Below are positions 29,768 to 39,448 of a DNA stretch of 64,000 bases, in pieces. The notes under the pieces were generated by a model. It searched no databases. It saw only the letters and a program-made list of their open reading frames with translations, and was not told the origin of the DNA. This stretch comes from Burkholderiales bacterium (GTDB taxonomy: Bacteria; Pseudomonadota; Gammaproteobacteria; Burkholderiales; Burkholderiaceae_D): contig JACOUL010000017.1 of NCBI GenBank assembly GCA_016177875.1, positions 91,679 to 155,678 on the forward strand. The letters run 5' to 3'. Made by a program: the position numbers and the translations under genes. Each line of letters starts with the position of its first letter. Position 1 is the stretch's first letter.

Positions 29768-30640
29768 TCATGCGCGCGATTTGCCGGCGTAGTCACACGC
29801 AAACTGCCACGCGACGCGGCCGGAACGGGAACCGCGCTGCAGAGCCCAGCGTAAGGCATCTGCCTGTGCATCGGCTACCTGCCGATCCTCGCAGCCGAAA
29901 TGACGCAGCCAATGCGCCACGATATCGAGATAGTCATCCTGTTTGAATGGGTAAAACGATACCCATAAGCCAAAGCGCTCGGATAAGGAAATCTTTTCTT
30001 CGACAGTTTCGCCGGGATGCAAATCACCGTCATCGGTATGAATGTAGGTGGCGTTATCGGACATGCGCTCCGGCATCAAGTGCCGGCGATTGGAAGTTGC
30101 GTAGATCAAGACATTGTCAGACTGAGCGGAAATGCTGCCGTCCAACGCCACCTTCAAGGCCTTGTAACCGCTCTCCCCTTCTTCGAAAGACAGGTCATCG
30201 CAAAAAATGATGAAGCGTTCAGGCCGACCGGCAACCAAGTCGACGATGTCGGCCAGGTCCGCCAAATCAGATTTATCGACCTCGACCAGGCGCAATCCTT
30301 GGCGTTGAAACTGATTGAGGCAAGCTTTGATAAGTGAGGACTTACCGGTTCCACGTGCCCCGGTCAGCAAGACATTGTTAGCAGGTTTGCCTTCAACGAA
30401 TTGACGGGTGTTTTGCTCGATTTGCTGCTTTTGCTTCTCGATGTTCTGCAGGTCGGAAAGCGCAATGGCAGCGACATGCGTTACCGCCTGCAAGTAGCCT
30501 CGGCTATCGCGGCTACGCCGCCAGCGAAAAGCTATCGAGGCATCCCAGTCGGGCACCGGATGGGTTTGCGGGAGCAAAGCTTCCAGGCGTCCGATCAGGG
30601 CTTCGGCACGAGAAAGGAAGCGATCGAGCGGATCTCTCAT
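29768..30640 (-). CDS. DUF815 family AAA ATPase
   Basis: 290 residues. Walker A GARGTGKSSLIKACL is at about residue 94, Walker B FIIFCDDLSFEEGE at about 144, and the sensor region VLIYATSNRRHLMPERM follows. DUF815 proteins are AAA ATPases of unknown role, found in many proteobacteria between argJ and a Nudix gene as here. There are no membrane segments. It begins 6 bp after the argJ stop and probably belongs to a secA-argJ-DUF815-Nudix transcription unit. Confidence 0.9.
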   Translation of the reverse strand: MRDPLDRFLSRAEALIGRLEALLPQTHPVPDWDASIAFRWRRSRDSRGYLQAVTHVAAIALSDLQNIEKQKQQIEQNTRQFVEGKPANNVLLTGARGTGKSSLIKACLNQFQRQGLRLVEVDKSDLADLADIVDLVAGRPERFIIFCDDLSFEEGESGYKALKVALDGSISAQSDNVLIYATSNRRHLMPERMSDNATYIHTDDGDLHPGETVEEKISLSERFGLWVSFYPFKQDDYLDIVAHWLRHFGCEDRQVADAQADALRWALQRGSRSGRVAWQFACDYAGKSRA

Positions 30641-30646
30641 CCTGCT

Positions 30647-31885
30647 TTAGGAGCGATAGTCGGCGTTAATTGATACGTAGTCGTGCGACAAGTCGCAAGT
30701 CCAGATCGTCGCTTGTGCATCGCCGCGCGCGAGTTTGACCCGTACGGTGATTTCGCTTTGCTTCATGACGCGCTGGCCGTCTTCTTCACGGTAGTCGGGA
30801 TTGCGGCCGCCGTTTCTGGCGACCCAGACATCGTCGAGATAGAGGTTCAGCTTGCCGACATCCAGATCATCCACACCGGCATAACCGATGGCGGCCAGAA
30901 TGCGGCCGAGGTTAGGGTCGGATGCAAAAAAGGCCGTTTTCACCAGCGGCGAATGGCCGATCGAATAAGCGATCTTGCGGCATTCTTCCACCGTCTCGCC
31001 GTCTTCGACTGCAATGGCGATGAACTTGGTCGCTCCTTCGCCGTCGCGCACGATCATTTGCGCTAATTGCTGGGACAAGTCGATCACCGCTTCCGCCAAT
31101 GCGGCGTATTCCGGCGAATCGACATCATTGATTTCCAGCGGAGCTGCTCCGGTCGCAATCAGCATGAAAGAATCGTTGGTCGAGGTATCGCCATCGATCG
31201 TGATGCAGTTGAAAGATTTATCCGCTGCTTCCTTGACCATATGGTCAAGCACCGACTGGGTAACACGGGCATCCATGGCGAGAAAACCCAGCATGGTCGC
31301 CATATTGGGCTTGATCATGCCGGCGCCCTTGCTGATGCCGGTGAGCGTAATTTGCGCGCCATTGATGGCGACCGTACGCGAAGCCGCCTTGGGCTGCGTA
31401 TCGGTGGTCATAATCGCTTCCGCAGCCTTGTACCAGTTATCTTCCTGCAGGTTTGCAATCGCCTGCGGCAGACCAGCCTTGATGCGGTCCACCGGCAAGG
31501 GCTCGAGGATGACGCCCGTAGAAAACGGCAAAATTTGCGAGGTGGCGCAGCCGAGTAGCTCAGCCAGCGCACTGCAGGTCGCATTGGCATTGACCAAGCC
31601 CGCCTCCCCCGTGCCGGCGTTCGCGTTGCCGGTATTGATCACCAGCGCACGAATACCGGATTCGGAAATCCTCACGCCTTCCAAATGCGCTTTACACACC
31701 TGCACCGGCGCGGCACAAAAGCGGTTGGTGGTGAATACGCCAGCCACAGTCGCCGTATCGGCCAACTTCATGACCAGCAAATCCTTGCGATTGGCCTTGC
31801 GCACGCCGACTTCGGCATGGCCGAGTTGAATGCCGGCGACTGGCTTTAATTCAGCGGCAACGGGCAACGGAAGATTGACAGCCAT
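30647..31885 (-). CDS. argJ: bifunctional ornithine acetyltransferase / N-acetylglutamate synthase
   Basis: 412 residues. It transfers acetyl from N-acetylornithine to glutamate in the cyclic arginine pathway. The precursor self-cleaves before the Thr of KPNMATMLG (Ala196/Thr197 by my count); that Thr becomes the nucleophile of the beta subunit. [13 protein letters not shown] is fully conserved, and the C-terminal [13 protein letters not shown] is typical. Whether it also makes N-acetylglutamate from acetyl-CoA cannot be read from sequence. It lies 12 bp after secA. Confidence 0.96.
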   Translation of the reverse strand: MAVNLPLPVAAELKPVAGIQLGHAEVGVRKANRKDLLVMKLADTATVAGVFTTNRFCAAPVQVCKAHLEGVRISESGIRALVINTGNANAGTGEAGLVNANATCSALAELLGCATSQILPFSTGVILEPLPVDRIKAGLPQAIANLQEDNWYKAAEAIMTTDTQPKAASRTVAINGAQITLTGISKGAGMIKPNMATMLGFLAMDARVTQSVLDHMVKEAADKSFNCITIDGDTSTNDSFMLIATGAAPLEINDVDSPEYAALAEAVIDLSQQLAQMIVRDGEGATKFIAIAVEDGETVEECRKIAYSIGHSPLVKTAFFASDPNLGRILAAIGYAGVDDLDVGKLNLYLDDVWVARNGGRNPDYREEDGQRVMKQSEITVRVKLARGDAQATIWTCDLSHDYVSINADYRS

Positions 31886-31897
31886 GTCCGCCCCCGA

Positions 31898-34675
31898 TCA
31901 CGCCAACTTGCCGTGGCACTGCTTATATTTCTTGCCGCTGCCGCATGGGCAAGGATCATTGCGGCCGACCTTGGGCATGGCGTTGACGATGGGCTGCTGC
32001 TTGGCAGCCTCGCCGTCCGCGCTAGGGGCCAACAACTCTTCAGGCGCCGCATTGGGGTTGAAGTCGGCATGCTGGTAATGGAGGTTCGCGACATGCGGCT
32101 GCGACAGTTCGGCTTCGGCTGCGTCGATTTCCTCCCGCGACTGAATACGTACCGTCATGATCACCTTGACCACTTCATTCTTGATCAAGTCGAGCATCTG
32201 GCCGAACAAGAGAAAGGCTTCGCGCTTATACTCTTGCTTCGGATTCATTTGCGCGTAGCCGCGCAAATGAATGCCTTGGCGCAAATGGTCAAGCGCTGCC
32301 AAATGTTCGCGCCAATGACTATCAATGCTCTGCAACATGACGCTGCGCTCGAAACCGGCGAAAGCTTCTTTGCCGACGACCGCGATTTTGCCGTCATAAA
32401 CTTCGTCTGCCGCTTTTAAGACGCGCTCAAGCAAATCCTCATCGCTCAAATTGGGTTCGGCTGCCAGCATGGTCGCCAACGGCACCTCGAGCTGCCACTC
32501 GCCGGCAAGCGTCGTCTCAAGCGATTTGATATCCCACTGCTCTTCCATCGATTCGGCGGGAATATACGTACGGAACAGATCGGTGAAAACACCCTGCCGC
32601 AGGGAAGCGATCAGCTCCGATACATCCTTAGACTCCAATAATTCATTGCGCTGCTGGTAAATCACCTTGCGCTGATCATTGGCGACGTCGTCGTATTCCA
32701 GCAATTGCTTGCGGATGTCGAAGTTGCGGGCTTCCACCTTGCGCTGAGCGGATTCGATGGAACGGGACACGATGCCGGCTTCGATCGGTTCGCCTTCCGG
32801 CATCTTCAAGCGTTCCATGATGGCGCGTACACGATCGCCGGCAAAAATGCGCAAGAGGGGATCGTCCAGCGACAAATAAAACCGCGAAGAACCCGGATCG
32901 CCTTGACGTCCTGAACGGCCGCGCAACTGGTTATCCACGCGGCGTGATTCATGGCGTTCGGTGCCGACGATATGCAAGCCACCGGCGGCAACCACTTGGT
33001 CGTGCAGGGATTGCCATTCGTCGCGCAACTTCTGCGACTTTAGCTGCTTTTCGGTTTCCGTCAGTTTGTCATCGGCTTCGATGAGCTGAATCTGCTTTTC
33101 GACATTACCGCCCAACACGATATCGGTACCGCGGCCGGCCATGTTGGTAGCGATGGTAATCATTTGCGGCCGTCCGGCTTGGGCCACGATCTCCGCTTCA
33201 CGCGCATGCTGCTTGGCGTTCAAGACATTGTGCTGCAGCTTATTCTTAGTGAGGATGGAGGACAGTAATTCGGAATTCTCGATCGAAGTCGTCCCCACCA
33301 GCACCGGCTGACCGCGCTGGTAGCAATCCTGTATGTCCTTGACCATCGCGCCGTATTTTTCCTCGGCTGACTTGTAGACTTGGTCTTGCATGTCTTTCCG
33401 TTGACTCGGCCGATTGGGCGGAACAACCACGGTTTCCAAGCTATAAATTTCCTGGAACTCATAGGCTTCGGTGTCGGCGGTACCAGTCATCCCGGCGAGT
33501 TTGCCGTACATGCGGAAATAATTCTGGAAAGTGATCGAAGCGAGCGTCTGGTTTTCGCTTTGGATCTTGACGCCTTCCTTGGCTTCAACAGCCTGGTGCA
33601 AACCATCGGACCAGCGGCGACCGGACATCAAACGGCCGGTGAATTCATCCACGATGACAACCTCGAGACCCTCGTCACCATTCTGCACCACATAATGTTG
33701 ATCTCTGTGATACAGCGTGTGGGCACGCAAGGCAGCATATAGGTGATGGATCAGGGTGATGTTGGATGGATCATAGAGGGAAGCGCCTTCCGGCAGCAAA
33801 CCCATACGCGTCAAGATTTGCTCAGCCTTTTCATGGCCGGCTTCGGTCAGCAGCACCTGATGCGCTTTTTCATCCTTGGTGTAATCGCCGGGGACTTCGA
33901 TCTTGCCTTTGCCGTCCGGCGTTTCTTCACCGATTTGCAGAGTCAACAGCGGCGGCACTTCATTCATCTTGTAATACAGATCGGTGTGCTGCTCGGCTTG
34001 ACCGGAAATGATCAGCGGCGTTCTGGCTTCGTCGATCAAGATGGAGTCGACTTCGTCGACAATGGCGTAATTCAGGCTGCGCTGGACGCGGTCGGCGACT
34101 TCGTAGACCATGTTGTCACGCAAATAGTCGAAGCCGAATTCATTATTGGTGCCGTAAGTGATATCGGCAGCGTAGGCGGCCTGCTTGGTATCGTGCTCCA
34201 TTTGCGACAGGTTGATACCGGTCGTCAAACCCAGGAAGCGATAAAGTTTGCCCATCCATTCGGCATCGCGCTGCGCCAGGTAATCGTTGACGGTCACCAC
34301 ATGCACACCCTTGCCCGACAGAGCATTCAGATAAGCCGGCAGCGTTGCCACTAGAGTCTTACCTTCACCGGTGCCCATCTCGGCGATCTTCCCATGGTGC
34401 AGCACCATGCCGCCGATCAGCTGCACATCGAAATGGCGCATTTTTAATACACGCTTGCTGGCTTCGCGGCACACGGCAAATGCATCCGCCAAAATGTCGT
34501 TCAGCGTTGCGCCTTTGGAGAGGAGATCTTTAAACTCCGCCGTTTTGGCCTGCAGCTCGGCATCCGACAATTTTTCCATGGCCGGTTCGAGCGCGTTAAT
34601 GGCGCGGACGGTGGATTGATATTGTTTGATCAGCCGTTGATTACGGCTGCCGAAGATCTTGGTCAGTAATGACAT
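31898..34675 (-). CDS. secA: preprotein translocase ATPase SecA
   Basis: 925 residues. The motor drives preproteins through SecYEG. NBD1 has the helicase Walker [12 protein letters not shown] at about residue 102 and the [12 protein letters not shown] motif. The preprotein-crosslinking domain follows, then NBD2 with [13 protein letters not shown] and [13 protein letters not shown]. The helical scaffold follows, and the C-terminal zinc tail [15 protein letters not shown] binds SecB and phospholipid. No clear RBS precedes the ATG. A terminator-like hairpin lies only 26 bases upstream. Confidence 0.98.
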   Translation of the reverse strand: MSLLTKIFGSRNQRLIKQYQSTVRAINALEPAMEKLSDAELQAKTAEFKDLLSKGATLNDILADAFAVCREASKRVLKMRHFDVQLIGGMVLHHGKIAEMGTGEGKTLVATLPAYLNALSGKGVHVVTVNDYLAQRDAEWMGKLYRFLGLTTGINLSQMEHDTKQAAYAADITYGTNNEFGFDYLRDNMVYEVADRVQRSLNYAIVDEVDSILIDEARTPLIISGQAEQHTDLYYKMNEVPPLLTLQIGEETPDGKGKIEVPGDYTKDEKAHQVLLTEAGHEKAEQILTRMGLLPEGASLYDPSNITLIHHLYAALRAHTLYHRDQHYVVQNGDEGLEVVIVDEFTGRLMSGRRWSDGLHQAVEAKEGVKIQSENQTLASITFQNYFRMYGKLAGMTGTADTEAYEFQEIYSLETVVVPPNRPSQRKDMQDQVYKSAEEKYGAMVKDIQDCYQRGQPVLVGTTSIENSELLSSILTKNKLQHNVLNAKQHAREAEIVAQAGRPQMITIATNMAGRGTDIVLGGNVEKQIQLIEADDKLTETEKQLKSQKLRDEWQSLHDQVVAAGGLHIVGTERHESRRVDNQLRGRSGRQGDPGSSRFYLSLDDPLLRIFAGDRVRAIMERLKMPEGEPIEAGIVSRSIESAQRKVEARNFDIRKQLLEYDDVANDQRKVIYQQRNELLESKDVSELIASLRQGVFTDLFRTYIPAESMEEQWDIKSLETTLAGEWQLEVPLATMLAAEPNLSDEDLLERVLKAADEVYDGKIAVVGKEAFAGFERSVMLQSIDSHWREHLAALDHLRQGIHLRGYAQMNPKQEYKREAFLLFGQMLDLIKNEVVKVIMTVRIQSREEIDAAEAELSQPHVANLHYQHADFNPNAAPEELLAPSADGEAAKQQPIVNAMPKVGRNDPCPCGSGKKYKQCHGKLA

Positions 34676-34700
34676 GCTTGAATTGTAAGAAAGACGCCGT

Positions 34701-34729
34701 AAAAAAACTCTGTCCTGAAAGACAGAGTT
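34701..34729 (-). terminator. terminator-like hairpin just upstream of secA
   Basis: On the minus strand, AACTCTGTC, loop TTTCAG, GACAGAGTT, then a run of T: a strong rho-independent terminator for the M23 gene. It ends 26 bases before the secA ATG, leaving no room for a promoter in between. A candidate -10 (TAAAAT) lies upstream of the hairpin. Confidence 0.8.
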
Positions 34730-34850
34730 GGGCTAAATCAGGGATTTTATCATGGGGAGGGCATACAGCCACCAGGCCATACGCCCCTAGGTTGGGATGG
34801 TTTGCAGGAATTCAACCTGCGAAGAAGCCGGCAAAAACAAGCGGCCGAAA

Positions 34851-35813
34851 CTATTTTCCGGCCAGCACTGCCAACTTGGCTTGACTGCCGCCCGCCACCA
34901 GGAACTTGTGGGGATCCTGCGAGATTCCCTTAACCAGCACTTCGAAATGCAAGTGAGCGCCGGTCGAGCGGCCGGTGGAACCAATATCGGCGACATGCTG
35001 ACCGCGCTTGACGATGTCGCCCACCTTCACCAAGAGCTGAGAAGCGTGTGCATAACGAGTAGTAATATCGTTGCCGTGGTCGATTTCCAGCATATTGCCG
35101 TATTGATGATGGTATTCCGCCGCAATCACTACGCCGCCGGCAGCAGCGACGATTGATGTCCCGGACGGAGCAGCGAAGTCGATGCCTTCATGAAAAGCGC
35201 TACGGCCGGTAAATGGGTCAAGGCGCCAGCCGAAACCGGACGCGTTATAGCTGACATTGACCGGCTGAATGGTAGGCAGCAACTTCGACTTGATCTTATC
35301 TGTCATCAGTGTGGACTCGACTACGTTCATGTAATCGAAGCGATGTTCGACGTCTTTTGACATGGATTCCAGCGCTCGCTGAAATTCCGTCATCGTCAAG
35401 TCGCGCGGTCCGCCGCGGCTGCTGAACGCGCTTGGCTCGGCACCGCCACGACCTGGTTTTTCCCGGAAATTGAATTCTTCCGGTTTAACGCCGGCCAAGC
35501 CCTGGACACGCTCGCCCAAGGCATCCAAACGCATCAACTGCGCCTGCATTTCGCCAAGCTTAGCAGCCATGGCCGCCAGGTTTTCCTTTACGTACTTATC
35601 CTTTTTGTCCGCTTCGCCTTGGTTCACTGACGCCAAGACGGTTTGGACAAATGGCAGTTTCATACTGGCGGCTTGCTGCAAGGTGAGGAAATACAGCAAA
35701 GCAGCACCTGCAACGATGGCTGCCAGCAGCAGCGTAATAAGTAATACGATATGACGCGTGGTCAGGGTCAGGGTTTTCGCGCTTAAGCGCGGATGTAGCA
35801 GAATGACTTGCAT
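34851..35813 (-). CDS. M23-family (LytM) metallopeptidase
   Basis: 320 residues with one N-terminal membrane helix (about 22-45), a coiled-coil-like stretch (about 70-110) and a C-terminal peptidase_M23 domain (about 200-300). The zinc motifs are SAFHEGIDFAAPSGT (HxxxD) and GAHLHFEVLV (HxH), so the site looks complete and the enzyme may be an active endopeptidase rather than a degenerate activator. The substrate is likely peptidoglycan crosslinks in the periplasm. A strong RBS (AAAGGAG) precedes the ATG, and a terminator follows before secA. Confidence 0.92.
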   Translation of the reverse strand: MQVILLHPRLSAKTLTLTTRHIVLLITLLLAAIVAGAALLYFLTLQQAASMKLPFVQTVLASVNQGEADKKDKYVKENLAAMAAKLGEMQAQLMRLDALGERVQGLAGVKPEEFNFREKPGRGGAEPSAFSSRGGPRDLTMTEFQRALESMSKDVEHRFDYMNVVESTLMTDKIKSKLLPTIQPVNVSYNASGFGWRLDPFTGRSAFHEGIDFAAPSGTSIVAAAGGVVIAAEYHHQYGNMLEIDHGNDITTRYAHASQLLVKVGDIVKRGQHVADIGSTGRSTGAHLHFEVLVKGISQDPHKFLVAGGSQAKLAVLAGK

Positions 35814-35886
35814 GACGACTCCTTTACTCGCTCTCCTGGTTAAAGGGTGTCAAGGACACCCTCAGGTGTGATAAGGTCGGGGAATC

Positions 35887-36405
35887 ATGCGTCCCTCTTC
35901 TTCTTACTTTCCTTACGCACCGGGTCGCCAAGCGGCTTCCGCAAAGATGCGGTCGGCACGAGGCGTCGCAGATTATTTACAGTCGCATGAAAAAATGCGT
36001 CTGTTATTGCCGACCGCTGCACGCTTGGCCGCCCTGCAGAAAGCCTGCGAAGAAGCCTTGCCATTGTTATTTGAAGCGTGCTCTGTATTGCAATTTGAGA
36101 CCGGTCAGTTGCTTATCGCGGCTCAAAATGCGGCGGTGGCTGCAAAATTGAGGCAGAAATTACCCAATCTTCAAAAAATGTTACATCAGCATGGATGGCA
36201 GGTTAGCGCAATCCGCCTAAAAGTGCAAGTTGGAAAAACTGTAGAAAAATCAACTGCTTCCAAGCACCTGGCCCTATCCAACCGGGCGCTGGATGCCTTT
36301 GCGGAACTGGAAAAGTCGCTGGAATCCTCGAATCGGAATGAAGCGCTGAAGACAGCTTTGCAGACCTTAATGAAACGTCATCACGCAAAAAGCCAGGAAA
36401 TTTAA
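35887..36405 (+). CDS. DUF721 (DciA-like) family protein
   Basis: 172 residues. The DUF721 region (about 55-130) contains [31 protein letters not shown] and the strand that follows. The domain is shared with DciA, the replicative-helicase loader of bacteria lacking DnaC, so a DNA-replication link is plausible but not shown here. The C-terminal part is helical and basic. It converges on lpxC, and the two stop codons overlap (TTAA at 36402-36405). It is divergent from the M23 gene. Confidence 0.85.
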   Translation: MRPSSSYFPYAPGRQAASAKMRSARGVADYLQSHEKMRLLLPTAARLAALQKACEEALPLLFEACSVLQFETGQLLIAAQNAAVAAKLRQKLPNLQKMLHQHGWQVSAIRLKVQVGKTVEKSTASKHLALSNRALDAFAELEKSLESSNRNEALKTALQTLMKRHHAKSQEI

Positions 36406-37337
36406 GTCAATGCCCATTCTTGCTGGGCTTGATAAACGTAGCCGCTCGGTGCCGCTTCCAGAGTATCAAAAGTGACAATTTCGTAGGCGTCGGGCTGGGC
36501 CAACAAGGCTCGCAGCAATTGATTATTCAAGCCATGGCCGGACTTGTGCGCTACATAACTCGCCAATAACGGATGGCCGATCAAGTACAGATCGCCGATC
36601 GCATCCAGGATCTTGTGACGCACGAATTCATTTTCGTAACGCAAGCCGTCCGGATTCAAGATGCGATACTCATCCATCACAATCGCGTTTTCGAGCGACC
36701 CGCCGCGAATCAAGCCGATGCCGCGCAAGGCTTCGACTTCATGCATGAAGCCGAACGTCCGCGCCCGGGCGATTTCCTTGACGTAGGATTGCACTTCGAA
36801 GTCCACTTCGGCCAGCTGGCCGGTCGCGTCCACCGCCGGATGGTTGAATTCAATGAAGAACTTCAGCTTGAAGCCATTGTAGGGTTCGAGCCGCGCCCAT
36901 TTGGCTTGCTCGCCTTGCCCTTCGCGTACTTCAACCGGTTTTTTGATGCGGATGAATTTCTTGGCCGCGTTCTGTTCTTCCAAACCGGCCTGCTGCAATA
37001 GGAAGACGAAAGAAGCAGCCGAACCGTCCATGATAGGAATTTCTTCGGCGGTCACGTCGACATAAAGATTATCGATGCCGAGGCCAGCGCAAGCCGACAT
37101 CAAATGCTCAACTGTGGAAACTTTGACGCCGTCTATATTAAGAGTCGATGCCATGCGGGTATCGCCCACGCTGGTTGCCGTTGCCGGCAACTCGACCACT
37201 GGCTCTTGATCGACGCGGCGAAACACAATGCCGGTGTCGGCTGCAGCCGGGCGCAAGGTCAAGTCGACGCGGCTGCCGGAATGCAGGCCGACGCCGACTG
37301 TCTTGACCAATTGCTTGATAGTACGTTGCTTGAGCAT
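36402..37337 (-). CDS. lpxC: UDP-3-O-acyl-N-acetylglucosamine deacetylase
   Basis: 311 residues. This zinc enzyme makes the committed step of lipid A synthesis. Zinc and catalytic residues are visible in [16 protein letters not shown] (His), [16 protein letters not shown] (His and Asp), and [15 protein letters not shown] (His). It contains the paired LpxC domains and the inserted segment that forms the acyl channel. In most relatives it directly follows ftsZ; here the peroxiredoxin gene lies between them. Confidence 0.97.
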   Translation of the reverse strand: MLKQRTIKQLVKTVGVGLHSGSRVDLTLRPAAADTGIVFRRVDQEPVVELPATATSVGDTRMASTLNIDGVKVSTVEHLMSACAGLGIDNLYVDVTAEEIPIMDGSAASFVFLLQQAGLEEQNAAKKFIRIKKPVEVREGQGEQAKWARLEPYNGFKLKFFIEFNHPAVDATGQLAEVDFEVQSYVKEIARARTFGFMHEVEALRGIGLIRGGSLENAIVMDEYRILNPDGLRYENEFVRHKILDAIGDLYLIGHPLLASYVAHKSGHGLNNQLLRALLAQPDAYEIVTFDTLEAAPSGYVYQAQQEWALT

Positions 37338-37359
37338 GGAACGATTATATCAACGACAC

Positions 37360-37866
37360 TTAATTCAATTGCGCCAGCAACGTCTCAGCGTTGGACACCT
37401 CAAACTTGCCGCTTTCTTCAATATTGAGTTGCTTGACGATGCCGTCTTCCACCAGCATCGAACAGCGGCGCAAGCGCAGCCCCATCCCGGCTTTGTTTAA
37501 GTCGACTTCCAATCCGAGGGCCTTCGCGTAGTCGCCGTTACCGTCGGCCATCATGCGAATTTTGCCGCCGGCTTTCAGATCACGGCCCCAGGCGCCCATG
37601 ACGCTGGCGTCATTCACGGCGATGCACCAGATTTCATCGATGCCTTTGGCCTTAAAGTCTTCAACATGCTGAAGATAGCCGGGCGCATGCTTCTGTGAAC
37701 AAGTGCCGGTAAATGCGCCGGGAACGCCGAAGATAGCGATCTTTTTGCCTTTGACGAGTTCGCCGACATTGAATTTGTTCGGACCGACGGAACAACCTTG
37801 GCCTTCAACTTCGATGTATTCCCGCAATTCGCCTTCCGGCAGACGGTCGCCGATCTTAATCGTCAT
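37360..37866 (-). CDS. peroxiredoxin, Prx5/AhpE-like
   Basis: 168 residues from the ATG at 37866, with AGGA nearby. An N-terminal 19-codon extension is a translation of a 41-bp repeat and is not coding. It reduces peroxides using the peroxidatic Cys in VPGAFTGTCSQKHAPGY (about residue 50); the usual PGAFTPxCS reads Gly here instead of Pro. Further Cys residues (EIWCIAV, RRCSML) could serve in resolution. Two tandem 41-bp repeats separate it from ftsZ, and lpxC follows after 22 bp. Confidence 0.92.
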   Translation of the reverse strand: MTIKIGDRLPEGELREYIEVEGQGCSVGPNKFNVGELVKGKKIAIFGVPGAFTGTCSQKHAPGYLQHVEDFKAKGIDEIWCIAVNDASVMGAWGRDLKAGGKIRMMADGNGDYAKALGLEVDLNKAGMGLRLRRCSMLVEDGIVKQLNIEESGKFEVSNAETLLAQLN

Positions 37867-37884
37867 ATATGTATTCCTATCATG

Positions 37885-37925
37885 TTGAGGACAGAGCACG
37901 CTGCGCGTAGCACTGCCCCGCAATT
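37885..37925 (-). repeat. 41-bp palindromic repeat, copy 2
   Basis: Same orientation and limits as the other copies. Inner stem CGC/GCG, loop TGC; one base of the outer stem differs (CTGCCC). It lies 18 bases upstream of the peroxiredoxin start and 11 bases from copy 3. Confidence 0.85.
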
Positions 37926-37936
37926 CCTAAAATTTG

Positions 37937-37977
37937 TTGAGGACAGAGCACCCTTCGGGTAGCACTGTCCCGCAATT
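37937..37977 (-). repeat. 41-bp palindromic repeat, copy 3
   Basis: Tandem with copy 2. Its inner stem reads CCC/GGG where other copies have CGC/GCG, a compensatory double change that keeps the pairing. Confidence 0.88.
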
Positions 37978-37986
37978 CAAGAGACT

Positions 37987-38017
37987 AAAAAAAAGCCGCG
38001 CCCCACCGGGGCGCGGC
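37987..38017 (-). terminator. terminator at the end of the dcw cluster
   Basis: On the minus strand a 10-bp GC stem (GCCGCGCCCC/GGGGCGCGGC), a three-base loop, then eight T. It lies about 50 bases past the ftsZ stop, so the peroxiredoxin and lpxC genes need their own promoter or read-through. Confidence 0.93.
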
Positions 38018-38065
38018 GTGCAGACCGGAGTATGCCTTGTTCTGCTTAAACTTGCAGAGCAGCCA

Positions 38066-39268
38066 TTAGTCTGCCTGCTTGCGCAGGAAGGCCGGGATAT
38101 CGTAGGTTTCCATGCCGTTCTTTTCCAAGGCACGCACCGTCTCGGAAGCAGCTTCGCGGCGCCAGACTGCCGGCGCTTTCAAACCGTCGAGAGCCGGTGC
38201 AGCCGGTTGTGCGATACCGGCCGATGCTTGCTGCTGCATGGTCGGAGTTGCAGCGGCAATCGGCTCGTTATGGGTGCCGGTACGCAGCATAGGCGTTTGA
38301 ACCAATTGCACATTCTTGCGTGCACGGCCCAGGCCGGTGGCAACCACGGTAACGCGGATATCGTCACCCATGCCGTCGTCGTATGCAATACCTTGAGCGA
38401 TCGACGCATCCGGAGCAGCGAAAGCTCGCACGGTTGCCATGACTTCCTTGATTTCCTTACCCTTCAAGCTACGGCTTGCCGTAACATTGACCAGCACGCC
38501 GCGCGCGCCGGACAGATCGATGCCATCCAACAGCGGCGACGCGACAGCCTGCTCGGCCGCGATGCGGGCACGATCAACACCGGAAGCGGACGCGGTGCCC
38601 ATCATCGCCTTGCCTTGCTCGCCCATGATGGTCTTGACGTCGTTGAAGTCGACATTGATGTGACCCGGCACGTTGATGATCTCGGCAATGCCGGCCACCG
38701 CGTTGTTCAACACGTCGTCGGCATGCTGCAGCCATTCGATCATGCTGTCGTCTTCGTAGATCTCTTCCAGTTTTTCATTCAGGATGACGATCAACGAGTC
38801 GACGTGCTGAGACAATGCCTCCAAACCTTCTTCGGCGATTTCCATGCATTTTTTCCCTTCGTAGGAAAACGGCTTGGAGACCACCGCCACGGTCAGTGCA
38901 CCTTGCTCCTTGGCGACTTGCGCGACTACCGGTGCGGCACCGGTGCCGGTGCCGCCGCCCATGCCGGCTGCGATGAACACCATATGCGCGCCGCGCAGAG
39001 CGTCTTCAATACGCGTACGCGATTCTTCCGCCAGCTGGCGGCCGACGTCCGGCTTCATGCCGGCGCCGAGGCCCGTTTCACCGATTTGAATAACGTTGTG
39101 CGCCTTGGATTGCGTCAGCGCCTGGGCATCCGTATTCGCGGCGATAAATTCAACGCCGGAGACGCCTTTGTTAATCATGTGTTGCACGGCGTTGCCGCCG
39201 GCGCCGCCCACACCCACTACCTTAATAATCGTTCCCTGATTGGCGTTATCCAGCATATCGATTTCCAT
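38066..39268 (-). CDS. ftsZ: cell division tubulin homologue FtsZ
   Basis: 400 residues. It is a GTPase that polymerises into the midcell ring. The N-terminal VGVGGAGGNAVQHM and the tubulin signature GGGTGTGAAP (about residue 110) bind GTP; a T7 synergy loop follows in the middle domain. A variable Ala/Pro linker (about 320-385) leads to the C-terminal peptide YDIPAFLRKQAD, which binds FtsA. AAGGAGT upstream of the ATG is a strong RBS. It is the last gene of the dcw cluster, with a 180-bp gap from ftsA that carries a 41-bp repeat. Confidence 0.98.
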   Translation of the reverse strand: MEIDMLDNANQGTIIKVVGVGGAGGNAVQHMINKGVSGVEFIAANTDAQALTQSKAHNVIQIGETGLGAGMKPDVGRQLAEESRTRIEDALRGAHMVFIAAGMGGGTGTGAAPVVAQVAKEQGALTVAVVSKPFSYEGKKCMEIAEEGLEALSQHVDSLIVILNEKLEEIYEDDSMIEWLQHADDVLNNAVAGIAEIINVPGHINVDFNDVKTIMGEQGKAMMGTASASGVDRARIAAEQAVASPLLDGIDLSGARGVLVNVTASRSLKGKEIKEVMATVRAFAAPDASIAQGIAYDDGMGDDIRVTVVATGLGRARKNVQLVQTPMLRTGTHNEPIAAATPTMQQQASAGIAQPAAPALDGLKAPAVWRREAASETVRALEKNGMETYDIPAFLRKQAD

Positions 39269-39406
39269 GATGACTCCTTATCATAAATATGCAGTTTTCA
39301 GTCGATAGGCACCACGCGGTGTGGCGACTAGCAACTGCTAACTGCTGGTTGCTGCTCAAATTGAAAAACTGCTATTCCTAACCACTTGCCCTGAACTGCT
39401 AACTTG

Positions 39407-39447
39407 TTGAGGACAGAGCACGCTGCGCGTAGCACTGTCCCGCAATT
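39407..39447 (-). repeat. 41-bp palindromic repeat, copy 4
   Basis: Lies directly after the ftsA stop in the ftsA-ftsZ gap, in the same orientation as the other copies. Inner stem CGC/GCG, loop TGC, perfect outer stem. Confidence 0.87.
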
Positions 39448-39448
39448 A

